Origin: Mesostigma viride
Lineage: Eukaryota; Streptophyta; Mesostigmatophyceae; Mesostigmatales; Mesostigmataceae
Direction of reading: 5' to 3'
DNA: 60,000 nucleotides
NCBI GenBank assembly: GCA_009746045.1
Contig: RPFO01000086.1
Coordinates: 215,732 to 275,731 of the forward strand
The notes under the pieces are model-generated. The model was not told the DNA's origin. It saw only the letters and a program-made list of their open reading frames with translations, and made no database searches. Positions 39,069 to 49,668 of the stretch are shown here, in pieces. The position numbers and the translations under genes were made by a program. How positions within the stretch are numbered: the stretch's first letter is position 1; every line of letters starts with the position of its first letter.

Positions 39069-39122
39069 GTGCTCCGTGACTCCCCAACGGGAGCACGAGT
39101 TTAATTAATTAATTAATTAATT
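39069..39122 (+). repeat. 3' hairpin and TTAA-repeat tail of the ORF1-only LINE
   Basis: GTGCTCC (39069-39075) pairs with GGAGCAC (39090-39096), then a tail of repeated TTAA. The same hairpin and tail end LINE 2 (about 52598-52647) and LINE 3 (about 56469-56526). A shared 3' end is what a LINE RT recognises when it copies element RNA. Confidence 0.75.
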
Positions 39123-39134
39123 AATGTCTCGAGC

Positions 39135-40321
39135 GCAAGCGACCCGGCAGCAAACCATCAATGGAGCGTCTGTGAGCACCTCACAGCTGAGCAACGTGCG
39201 AGGCTGCTCAAGTGGCTGGAAGGTGCGCGCAACGCGTTTGCATTCAGCAGTCAAGAGCTGGGATGCTACAATGGTGGGCAGATGCGGGTCCCGCTGGACA
39301 CCGATCAGCCACTGTTTCGCCGACAACACCGGCTGAGTCAAGCTGAGCTGGAGTTTGTGCAGCAACAATGCGAGGAGCTGGAGGCTGCTGGCATCATTCG
39401 GTCATCCACATCCAACTATGCGGCCGCGACCGTCGTGGCGCCCAAGAAAGATGCGGTGACAGGTGAATGGACTGGGATGCGCATGGCGACGGACCTGCGG
39501 CAACTCAACGCACACACCCCGATGGACAGGTACCCCATGCCGCGAGTGGACGATGTGCTTGACCGGATATCGCCACGCGTGCAGTTCATCTCATCCCTAG
39601 ACCTCCGCAGTGGGTTTCACCAAATCCAAGTGGCGGAGGGTGACCAACGCAAGCTCGCGTTCTGGGGGGCCACCGACTCTATGAGTGGGTCAGGATGCCT
39701 TTCGGGCATAGGAATGCGAGTGCCATCTTTCAGCGTGCCATGGATCAAGTGTTGAATGGCATGCCATTCGCTGCGTGTTACATTGATGATGTGATCATCT
39801 TCAGTGAGACATTTGAGCAACACCTCCAGCACCTTGAGCAGGTGCGCATGGCACTGGCGCGAGCCAACCTAGAGCTGCATCCCGAGAAGTGTCGGTTTGC
39901 GCAGCGGAGCCTCGACTTCCTCGGACACCAGATCATTCCTGGCGGCAGAACTCCACAAGCGGCCAAGGTGGAAGCGATCGTCAACGCGGCAACGCCCACG
40001 GATGTGGCGGGTGTGCGGGCTTACCTGGGGCTGGCGGGGTATTACCGAGGTTATATCCCCAACTTCAGCACCAAGGTTAAGCCACTGACGGAGCTGTTGA
40101 AGAAAGGTGCAGTCTGGGTATGGGGTCCGGCGCAGCAACGCGCCATTGAGACCATCAAGGCAGAGCTCACCTCAGCGCCAATACTCCGTCAGCCCGACTA
40201 TGCCCAGCCATTTGTGCTATACACAGATTGGTCCAGGGTTGGACTTGGTGCTGTGTTGGCACAGAAGGACGTGCATGGCAAGGAACATGTGGTGGCGTAT
40301 GCCAGCAGGAGCAACAATTAA
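39135..40321 (+). pseudogene. Gypsy reverse transcriptase and RNase H start (methyltransferase element)
   Basis: Continues the methyltransferase frame after the LINE: CEHLTAEQRARLLKWLEGAR, MRVPLDTDQPLFRRQHRLS, then RT: IIRSSTSNYAAATVVAPKKD, DLRQLNAHTPMDRYPMPRVD, FISSLDLRSGFHQIQV (catalytic Asp), MPFGHRNASAIFQRAMDQVL, CYIDDVIIFSE (YIDD box), LDFLGHQIIPGG, GVRAYLGLAGYYRGYIPN. RNase H starts at FVLYTDWSRVGLGAVL. One base is missing near 39680, shifting the frame. Unlike the copia copies, the RT box is a normal YIDD. Confidence 0.85.
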
Positions 40322-40700
40322 CACGGCTGAGGCCAAGTACTCATCGTATGAGGGCGAGGCTCTGGCCGTGGTGTGGGCCATCAAACATTTTCGGCCATAC
40401 TTGTTCGGGCGTCAGTTCACGCTGGTCACCGACCATCAGCCACTGCAGTGGTTGATGACAAGTGCCAATCTGACTGGCAAGCTGGCGCGCTGGGCCATGA
40501 TTATTCAAGAATATAACATGACCATTGTACACCGCGCTGGGGTGGACCATTCCAATGCCGATGTCTTATCACGCTATGCTTTGGCAACGTCAGAGGACCG
40601 GACGGGGGCGCGAGCGCAGGGCGCGGAGGGACCACAGGGCTCAGTCGTCTTTGTCAACGCAGCCGGGCCATGCGATTCCGAGTCGCGATGGCTTTCCTGC
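40322..40700 (+). pseudogene. Gypsy RNase H, C-terminal part
   Basis: In a shifted frame: KYSSYEGEALAVVWAIKHFR (catalytic Glu), LVTDHQPLQWLM (Asp), and VDHSNADVLSRYA, the typical RNase H ending. The frame ends at 40709 and the integrase goes on in another frame from about 40695. Confidence 0.75.
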
Positions 40701-42441
40701 AGTGCATGATGCCGTGGCGGAGTTTGCGTGCTACGCCAATCCCGTACGGCCAGCGGCTTTCACGCCATCCCAGGGCGTGATATTTCTTCCTTTGGCTGAC
40801 GACACGCTTGCGCAGCCGGTGGATCCGGCGAGCATGGGCTGTGTGGTGCTGCATGCTGCCGCCAGTCACGCCATTGCGGTGGAGTGCTGGCAGCGCTGGG
40901 GACGTGTGGTTGGATGGGAGGGTCTCGAGCGGGTGCACGGTTTGCCTGCCTCTCCAGCCCCTACTGACTGGACACCGACGCAGAGGCAAGCCGAGCAAGA
41001 GCGCGTGGAGCGCCGGGCTGTGAATTATACCTGGGAGGGCAACCAGGTCTACAAGCTTGTTGTGGGGCGCCGCAAGCTGGTCGTGCCGCCCCCTGACAAG
41101 CGTGCTGCCCTCGTTGCACATTACCATGAGCGGTTCGGGCACATGGGTGCAAACCGCACAGGTGCCATGGTGCGTGGGGTGTATTGGTGGGCGGGCATGA
41201 AGCATGCCATAGCACGGCAGGTAGCCAGTTGTGCTGAGTGTGCTCGCGCGAAAGCGCGTTTCAACCTGGACCATCATGACAAGGAGCTCATGAGCTTGCC
41301 CATCCGGGGCTTGTTCTACCGGTGGCACGTCGACTTGTGTGGGCCCTTTGAGCTCAGCACTTCCGGCAACCGTTACGTCATGGTGTGTGTGGAATCGTTC
41401 AGCAAGTGGCTGGAACTGATTCCCCTACCCGACAAGCACGCCGCCACCACAGCCACCTACTTCCTGGATGTTATTGCTCGGTATGGGGCACCGGCGGAGG
41501 TGGTTTCAGACCAAGGCGGGGAATTTCGTGGGGAATTCCAAGAGCTATTGGATTCCTGCTCCATCGATCATCGGCACACCTCGCGGGAGCACCCTCAGGC
41601 CAATGGACTGGCTGAGCGTTTGGTTCAGACAGTCAAACAGGCGCTGCGCAAATGGGCGTTGCAAGCAGCACGTGTGGCCACCTGGGATCGGGAACTACCC
41701 TGGATCGCCATGGGCTACCGGATGAGCCCACAAGAATCCCTCGCCCAGTTCTCCCCCTATTTTCTGCTCTTTGGTCGGGCACCATTGTTGCCCTCTGAGG
41801 TGCAGGAAGCTCACCCCCAGCCGATTCAATGGGATGACGCCAATGAGTGGCTGCGGGAGGTTGTGGCGCGCGCCGCCACATTTAAGAAGGTGATGCCCAT
41901 CGCGATGAACAATCTGTTAATCGCGCAGCACCGCGACACACTGCGGTACGCCCAGCGACGGGGTGGCAAGTATATGGCCAGGCGGCTGCAGTTCCACCCA
42001 GGCCAGTATGTGTTTCTGCGGACTCAACCCCAACACACGCTGGACGTCACGGCCGGGCCCACCATCCTTCGCATTGTGGAGATTAAGCCTTCGGGGGTGG
42101 CCATCCTCGAAGGTGCGGATGGTAGTAAGACCACTGACAATGTGTCGAACCTGTCTCCTTGCTCCATGCCCCACCTGGCACGGAGCATCCAGCCGCACAC
42201 CGCTAGGCGCATCCGCGATGCGCAGTGTCAAATTTGTCACCGGGTCGACCAGCCTGAGGTCATGTTGCTGTGTGATCACTGCAACTGCGGCTGGCATCTT
42301 CACTGCCTTCAACCCCCTCTGTCTCAGGTACCTGAGGGTTCCTGGTTTTGCCCTGTGTGCATTGCTGCGGGGTTCACCACCCATGCGATTCAAGCAGCTA
42401 CTGCCACTTTGTTGCTCGCTACCCAGCAAAGGACTTGGTAG
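40695..42441 (+). CDS. Gypsy integrase with C-terminal PHD finger
   Basis: About 580 residues in one open frame. Zinc domain: HYHERFGHMGANRTGAMVRG then CAECARAK. DDE core: WHVDLCGPFELS, VVSDQGGEFRGEF, HPQANGLAERLVQTVKQALR. C-terminal beta domain: FHPGQYVFLRTQ and GPTILRIVEIKPSGVAI. The last part (42226-42360) is a complete C4HC3 PHD finger: CQICHR, LLCDHCNCGWHLHC, WFCPVC. PHD fingers bind histone H3 tails, so it may steer integration as the chromodomain does in chromoviruses. The stop at 42439-42441 is followed at once by a purine tract. Confidence 0.85.
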
Positions 42442-42459
42442 CGAGGGGGGGGAGAAAAG
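42442..42459 (+). promoter_or_regulatory. Polypurine tract of the methyltransferase gypsy element
   Basis: CGAGGGGGGGGAGAAAAG right after the integrase stop and directly before TGGGCAGC, the probable start of the 3' LTR. Confidence 0.7.
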
Positions 42460-42585
42460 TGGGCAGCACTAGTGGGGTAAGGCTAGCATGTGGCCCATCG
42501 ATCACTCATGCAGCCATACCTCATGAGGGCCAACGAGGTCGTGGGCTACTGTCAGTGCAGGGAGTTTGGCACGAGTACGCGACAG
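42452..42585 (+). repeat. 134-bp direct repeat, copy 1 (probable 3' LTR start)
   Basis: Begins GAGAAAAGTGGGCAGCAC and ends GTACGCGACAG. A 135-bp copy, differing by a single added T, lies at 43719-43853. Past the end the two copies differ completely. No copy is found upstream of gag. Confidence 0.7.
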
Positions 42586-43718
42586 CTGTCGCGCGCCGTT
42601 CCGATTCGCACGAGTATTGGCTTTACGCGGGGCCGCCACGCGGCCGGCCCGGGGGACGAGGCGAGGCAGCTAGGCATTGCGCGTGTGCGAGTTGTTACGC
42701 CTTTGGCATTTGGGCCTTACGGGAGCAACGCATGCGCCGTAGCGCGACGCGCAGCACGGGAGTTGACAGCGGTACTGACATGCGTCACCAGGAGGTCAGT
42801 GCCAACGCTGGCAAGCAGCACGCACTGGCTGCTGGACTACAACACGGACCAAGCTAGGCTGCCAGCCTGGCAATTATGCGGATCGTGCAGGCTGAACATG
42901 CACGTGCACGCAAGCTGGCGCGTTATTGATTTCGAGAACTGTCCGCTGCAGGTAGATAATGTCGTGCAATATTGGCATTGATATTCGGCAGGCTGGCAAG
43001 CCGCTTTTGTGAATGCGACGAGGCAGCTTTTCTCGTCAGGGCCAGCTAGTTGTCGTACATGCTTGGTTGGTGATATAGTTGTTTGGCAAGCTCAGGGGTC
43101 GGCAAGTCGACACTGGAGTGCTCTGGCGGGCAGCGACAAGGGCATTTTGTCGTCTGGGATTTCTGGCCTACCCAGGTTGTCTAGTTGATTTTGTCGTCTA
43201 AAGAGAAAGTGCTAGATGATATGTTTCATATGCGGAACAGGGAGTCGTTGCAGACAACGACTTAGGATTTTGTGTACTTTTAGGTCTTGGTGCTGACCAA
43301 AGCCGAGCGCCACGGAGTAGCTTTGGTGTAATTGAAGCAGCATGGACGACAAAGCGGTTGTCGTCAGGATCAGATACTGAGCGTGGCTACGAGGTAAGGC
43401 TGACACAAGATATTGCGTAAGTGTAAGGCATTCATTGGGATAAGTGTGTGTTTCCACCAGGGCGTTGGATGTAGCTCTGTGTGGATCCTTGAACTCTGTC
43501 TTGGTCATGGTGGTGCGTGGCAAGTGTGGCCAGCCCTCCTTTCTTTCATCGAGCCCAGCCATTGCTGAAACAGAGCTGCCAAGTTAGGTAGAGTATTGGT
43601 AATAAAAACGTTATTTCATTTGCAACAAAGAACACAGTGTGAAGCCTAACCTAGCCATACCTCACTCTCAGGTCTCACCTTTTTGAGAAGTGCAGTTGGC
43701 ACTGGCTTCTCGTCTTAA
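42586..43718. other. Non-coding stretch between the two direct-repeat copies
   Basis: No credible gene. It may be the body of the gypsy 3' LTR or an insertion. A poly(A)-like stretch (AATAAAAACG) lies near 43600. GC content falls along it. Confidence 0.4.
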
Positions 43719-43853
43719 GAGAAAAGTGGGCAGCACTAGTGGGGTAAGGCTAGCATGTTGGCCCATCGATCACTCATGCAGCCATACCTCATGAGGGCCA
43801 ACGAGGTCGTGGGCTACTGTCAGTGCAGGGAGTTTGGCACGAGTACGCGACAG
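43719..43853 (+). repeat. 134-bp direct repeat, copy 2
   Basis: Second copy of the sequence at 42452-42585, preceded by CTTAA rather than the G-rich tract. Confidence 0.7.
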
Positions 43854-45326
43854 GCATCACAGCGCTCATGCGCTGAAGGGCTGCCAGTGGTTTCTTTGCA
43901 TTTTATCGTGCAGGAATGGAAGTGTTTTAGTGATGATGATGTTGGAGATATTGCATTTGTGTGACTGCATGTAGATAGCTGGCACCAATGGTTGTTTGAG
44001 CTTTCCTTTGTTATGATGATGTGACAAGACTACAATGACAGTGCTGAGCCAACCATGGTTGACATGCATGACTGCATGCAAGCTATATATACCATGTTCC
44101 TACTTGGTTCCTTGCCCTCCATATAGTCCCAGTTTGTCATCCATGCCGGGGAGGACAGTTTAGGAGGTGTTGTTGAGTTGATTATAGCTTGGTTGTCATC
44201 AACCTTACACTCTAACCTGGGAGAAACACAGGAAATGCTGCTTAGGCATATTAGGGCTCCCATCGTCAAGGCTATGAACATATTTGCAAGGCTGGCCATG
44301 CTGGAGGGATGATGAAGACATATGAGGTGCGTGGCCACCCCTTTGTACATTGTAAACATACTCAGCATGTTTTTGGTGCATCTTGGATGGCATATGAAGT
44401 GGCACTGTGGGGTTACTAACTTACTGAGTGGTCCTTAGCGCCTTGTCAGGCGGTGGTCATATAGGAAACCCATCAACTTGAGTAGTTCTTGTCACAATGA
44501 CCCCCCACGTTGAGCATGCGTTGCCGTCAGCGTGCAAGAGTTAAGTATGTGAACTTTGGTCAGTTGAAGAAGGAGGTGCTAGTGTGGCTGAATGGTTACT
44601 ATAATTTCCTTGTAGTGTCTACATGGGTGGCCGTCTTGGAATGGTTGTAACTTGGGCAGTTCTTGTCAGAACGTCGTCAAACCTTGAACATAGGAGGTAC
44701 CATATGTGCAGAGGATGGTAGTATGTGGTTTGGCCAGTTTTCACGTGGCTTAGATGTATAAAGCTAGGGGTGTTAGTGTGGTTAAGGACTAGCTAAAAGC
44801 TCCGTCAGCGTCATCACAGGTAGCAATCTAGGAATATCCATCAAATAGGGCTGCGCTTGTCAGAATGACCTGAAAATTTGGGGCTGCATGTCCCCCCCTC
44901 TCTAGTATTTGAAAATATAAGATCTATGGCATGATTCCATGTGTTTATGATTTGTTTTTTTTTGTGTGTGTGTGAAAAAAGTACCCTTTTTGCGGGAAAA
45001 TCCATCAATGTGTCTAAACATCATTATTTTGTGCTCAAAATCAGGCAGACTTTCTCTAAAGTGGGGGAACTATATGGAAATATATTATTTGGTCCAAATA
45101 TGTTTGCCCATTGTCCTAGGGAAAATATGCCAAAAGTAGCGTCTTTTTCTATTTTTAGCGCGTAACCGGCATCTGGTGGGGGCTAGTACCCCCCCCAAGT
45201 GGTTGGAAATTTTTTTTATAATCATTTATGGTTCCCAATCATAATTGGATTTTTAGCACATGCATAGGTATGGTTTCCAGAAAAGTGCCCTTTTGGCATG
45301 TCCCCTCCCCTTAATCCCGAGGGAAT
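43854..45326. repeat. AT-rich dispersed repeat with degenerate tandem units
   Basis: No gene. Between 44400 and 44880 a unit of about 190 bp recurs about three times in decayed form, each with a version of AGTTCTTGTCAGAA followed by GACC or GTCG. The block at 45140-45215 (TCTATTTTTAGCGC, then GGGGGCTAGTACCCCCCC and AAGTGGT) resembles the reverse complement of 57960-58035, so this is a dispersed family with a second, inverted copy. Confidence 0.5.
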
Positions 45327-45914
45327 CCATGGCTCTTGCAGGAAAGTTGCCTTTATTAGAATGTGGAAACACAGACGTAAGTCACGTCACTTCCAAGACT
45401 GCACGTAGCACAGCCGACAGGGTCGCAGTGCCAAGAGAGCGTGCACGCAAGAGCTAGCGTCCTAGAGCTAACAAGTCACTCATATAGCTTGCTATAGGGA
45501 CACGTCCAAGTATTCAGCTGCTTTGTCACAGCTGAACTGTCAATCAATTGATTACCCAGACTCTGGCACGCCTTTGGCGCGCAGATCTATCAATTGTCCA
45601 TACGGCTAGTCCTGTGGACCTATCCGTACACTACTCAGCATCAATTGTCTCATAGGTCCTGGCGCGCTACAGCACGCCTACCTATCAATTGACCATCAAG
45701 TCCTGTACAAGTCCTGTCAACGTCCTGCGGACTACCACAGTGACACTTGTACATCCTGTGTCCGTACGCGCCCACAGTGGCGCGCCGGGTACTGTCGGCA
45801 CAGCCTAGGAAACGTCGTAACTTTTACGTCCCGTAACCAAATGAGGCGTTCAAGGTGCCGTTGGAAAGAGCGTAACAATCTCTATCCACCTAACGTAAAT
45901 CCTTTACGTTAACT
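45327..45914 (-). repeat. Type-a copia LTR, inverted solo copy
   Basis: Reverse complement of the 3' LTR of copia A (6745-7330), with a few substitutions and small indels. On the minus strand it carries AATAAAGGC near its 3' limit. No coding sequence of its own element is attached; it truncates the left end of copia D. Confidence 0.65.
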
Positions 45915-47815
45915 GGTATCTTCACATACGGTGGTTGGGCAAGCAGGCGGACAGGCTGCACCTAGCGCTCCGGAACGGCCCGACACCAGGCCTATAGAGG
46001 GGTGTGCGTCTATCAGATATTGTACAGGCTAATTTGCAAAGAGCCAAGAAGGAGCCTAAGGTGTCCAAGCTTGTCCAGTTGGATGAACCTCAGTGGGGCA
46101 GCTGCCATGGAGGTAGATACCAATGCACAGGTTTCTGTCATGGGACCTCAGCATACAGGGGAACTGCTGGTCGAGGAACGAAGTTGTCCCTGGGTGTCTG
46201 ACTTCAGTGGTAGGACGCATCTAAGGGTGTTGGGAGAGGTTACTGCCCCTGTCATGCATGGGTGTGACAGTATGTGGCCTTCCTTGTGCTAGAAGACTAT
46301 GATGGCCCTGTGATTTTGGGTCAGAATTTTCTGGGCAATCCTGGGATTTCTATCAGAGCTACAGCTCTGAGAAGAGATGGCTGGGGGATGATTCCCCTAG
46401 AAAATTTCAGGACAACATTTCCAGCCAGGTGCAGGGCCAAGCCGGTCAAGGGTGTAAAATGGGATGAAGGGGAGGTGCCCCCAGCAGCCAGTTTGATGAT
46501 TCCAGCTGTGTTGCACCCCAGCAACATTGGCACTCACAGGAGCCTTGCTGCACACTCTCCTTTGACATATGACCAGCTAGTCCAAGAGATGAGCTCGCCT
46601 ACTTTGTTTGAGGCTGGGAAGCTCGCCTTCTCCAAGGCATGGAGGAGTGGTTGCAGTTTGAGTGTGCTGCACCAACAGACCTGAGGCGCCCCCCAGCATC
46701 AAGGAAGCTTGCTTTGAGATTTGTGCTGAAGAGGAAGGTTGTGGATGCATGAGGTATATCAGTGCCCCATGTCAGGCCTGTCCTGAATGAGTAATAATCA
46801 CGGCACTGGGAGTCTGCTGGGAGAGGAGCTGTACACGCCAGGGATGCTGCATGACACGTGGAGAATTTTACTGTGTCCATACGTGGGGTTGCTGAACAGG
46901 GGAGCAGCTATGTCATCAGTGCTGCTGGACTTCAAGAGGGCATTTCTAAAATCTGATCCAGAAGTGGCCAGGAGGGTATGGAAGCAGGATGATGAGCCTT
47001 ATTATTGTGTTGAGGTGCCTGCTATCTGGAAGCTGGAGCTGCATCAACATTTCCTGGTTATTCTGAAGGGCCTGGAAGGTCTCAGGTCGAGCCCTATCAT
47101 CTGGAGGCTCACGCTGCAGGAAGCTCTGATCAGTGAGTGTGGCTTGAGGGTGTCTTCAGTTGATCCCTGTTTGTTGCTGGCCCAATGGGAGGGCCTGCCA
47201 GTGTATGCTACAAATAGTTTGCATGGAGATGATCTGCATTTGCTAGCCCCCACGACCTCAGTGGCTGAAGAAGTTTATTCCTGTCATCAGTGGAAAATTT
47301 TCACTGCCGGCAATTAAGGAGCTGTGACAGGAACCCAACAAGCCTGTAGTGTTCTGTGGAATGCAGGCTACCCTGTTCAAGAGGGATGGGGAGTGGAGTA
47401 TCAGGCTTCAGGCTGGAGGAGATTATAAGCAGACCATTGTGATCGAAGGCCTTGCCAGAGAAGATCACCCAGGCTGTGCACAGGTCCTGAGTTGAGAGGC
47501 ATGTGGGCCTGGTTTGCCAGCATCTGTGGTCCTAGTTCTTTGATGGTCCGGCCATAGCAGAATGCCTGATGATGTGCTTGAGGATGAGAAGCCTCTATAG
47601 TTATAGCCCGATTGGTGGAGAGTACCCCTGATCTGATTGGTGGAGAGTACCCCTTGTCTGGGATTGACGTTGCCCAGCCTATCACCTTGGACATCTTCAA
47701 GTTGACAGTTCCATGGATGCTCGCCAGGTTACCAAGGTCAGGGGGAGATCTGCTGCTCTGTTTGCTTTTTATCAGAGCAGGGCAAGTTTGTTCAGCTGGT
47801 ACAGCAGACTGCAGA
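45915..47815 (+). pseudogene. Protease and RT of copia D, heavily scarred
   Basis: Closely similar to copia B: TNAQVSVMG, SDFSGRTHLRVLGEV, EDYDGPVILGQNFLG, then RT with VLLDFKRAFLKSD, LKGLEGLRSSPIIW and HGDDLHLLAP. The frame changes at least a dozen times because this copy has many 2-7 bp insertions relative to B and C, plus a roughly 22-bp tandem duplication (GGTGGAGAGTACCCC at about 47614 and 47639). The integrase is missing. At 47815 it is interrupted by a hAT-like element. Confidence 0.75.
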
Positions 47816-49293
47816 CAGTGTTCAATTATACGGCGTATTATACGGTATAATACGGTATAATACGCGTTATACAAGGTCGAGCGTATAATATTTATCCGTT
47901 TTATACGATTTGCGTATTTTTACGTATAATACGGCGAATAACACGTATCAGCGCGCGTATCATGGGGTTTTCGCGCTCATCTGAGGTCCGGCAGCCAAAT
48001 TTTTCGTGCGGGAACCAAGGCGGGAAAGCAAGGGAACTTAGAAACACTACGGAAACCATCCACTGGTTGACATTTGGCGACCGTGAGACACAAGGATCTT
48101 ACAAGCAAGCTACACTGTAGCATGGCAACCCTCCATGCTGTTTAGGTCTCTGCCCTTGCCTCTCGGGCAGCCATGCACCGAATATTGAAGTCATACAGAA
48201 AACTGACTGGTACGAGAGCATGGCCGCTTTACATTTTAGGCATGATCCTTAGGTCTTGAAAAGCTTATATCCTTGGCCAGGCAGCGTTGGGATGTGCGCG
48301 GATGTGTCTCGACCTTCTGCTCGATGCGGCAACCTCGTTTCAGCAACCAGGTGGCGACCGTGCATGTGCTAACTGTTGATAGGCGGGAAATGCCCCTACA
48401 TTTGAACGCGGATAGCTGTTTCACGTTATTCCTTACATGATTTATAAGCGACGACGGCCAGGAAAGGCTCGCAGCTACGTCCATCAGGTGGGCATGCTGG
48501 CTCCGTCAAGAAAGGTAATATGCGGTTTTGATCTGGTACGTGCTATCCTGTTCACGTGTTCATTGTACTGTATCAAGTTGTTGGGTGGATTGTAAAATAA
48601 TCGTATACCTGTCATGGAGGTTTTCTGCTTGTCTTTTGGTTGCTTTACTGCCTCTACGCATTGTTGGCTTGTGATGGTTGGGGAATACCACTACGACATG
48701 CAGATTTTGGACCAGATTTGTCTGCTATTAGCTTATGCTTCATCGAAAGCAGTGACGTAGTGCTTGGCATTGTTTATAAATATGATAAGCTTGATAACGC
48801 GATGTTTTTTCTTGCTAAAAGCATCTCGAAACAAGTGGTTTTCTGGCCAGATCTAGCCACTATTTCTTGTTTTGCTCGCCAAAGTCAGCCTTCTTCTTGT
48901 GTGCTCCTCATGCATACAAGAAACATGGAGATGCCCAGGACCTGCTTGCATGGAAGCATAGCCATCTTACTTCTTTTGCTTTTTTCATCTTTCCATTTCA
49001 TTTGGCGTTGTTTTTTAGGGTATAATGCGTAGGTAATCTAGCTCCTCGGGAACCCCGGTTTACACGTCCAGTGTTCCCAAGCACTGCTGAGCAGTGGCAA
49101 CCCATGTATCATGTGTAATTTAGTGTCAGAAACATGTGGACTGCTTGAAATGATATCAAAATGCACGAAACAACCCCGAAAGCGACGAAATCCAGTATTT
49201 GCGTATAATTTCCGGATAATACCGTATTATACCGTATTATCCATTATACGGACCCCGCGCGTATAACCGCGTATTGCGTATAATTGAACTCTG
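47816..49293. mobile_element. Non-autonomous hAT-like DNA transposon
   Basis: A 1478-bp insertion in RNase H of copia D, flanked by the 8-bp duplication ACTGCAGA (47808-47815 and 49294-49301). Terminal inverted repeats: CAGTGTTCAATTATACG and, from the right, CAGAGTTCAATTATACG. Subterminal TATACG/GTATAATACG repeats crowd both ends. The 8-bp duplication and CAG-starting ends are typical of hAT elements; a 9-bp reading (GACTGCAGA) with one base less TIR is also possible. No transposase. The interior (48200-49000) is related to part of the insertion at 28823-30888. Confidence 0.75.
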
Positions 49294-49668
49294 ACTGCAG
49301 AAGAGGGTCTGTATCAGTTCAGATGTGGCAGAATGCAGGGCCATATGTGAGGGGATCCAGTCCAGTTTGTACATAAAGGAGTTAATGCTGGAGCTGGCTT
49401 CAGTTACCCCTTGGTCCTTGCAGATGGAGACGTTATTGCTAACAGACAGCATGGGTATGGTCCAGTTTGTTCACAAGCAGCTGGCCAGGAGCCGGGATCT
49501 GGATTATTTGTTGCTGAAGGAGTTGGCCAGTTTGGTTGACTTGAAGCATATCCCTGGCGAGGAGAACCCTGCTGATGCATTGACCAAGCTGCCACACAAG
49601 GCCCCAGCCCAGTACAATGTACTGAGGAAGCTCATGAATGCTGACTGCCAAGTTGGTCTATCTGTCTA
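49294..49668 (+). CDS. RNase H C-terminus of copia D
   Basis: Resumes after the hAT-like element with QKRVCISSDVAECRAICEGI, LLTDSMGMVQFVHKQLARS, HIPGEENPADALTKLPHKAP and ends NADCQVGLSV before TAA. It gives the full 3' end of this copia family, which copia B lacks. Confidence 0.75.

Larger units (their letters stand above)
37239..39122 (+). mobile_element. ORF1-only LINE-like element
   Basis: A 1884-bp insertion flanked by 12-bp duplications AATGTCTCGAGC (37227-37238 and 39123-39134). It carries a LINE ORF1-type gene, about 400 bp of 3' UTR, a 3' hairpin and a TTAA-repeat tail, but no endonuclease or reverse transcriptase. The 3' end matches that of two RT-bearing LINE copies in this window (52.6 kb and 56.5 kb). 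The intact duplications show it moved in this form, or was internally deleted after insertion with the ends kept. Confidence 0.85.
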
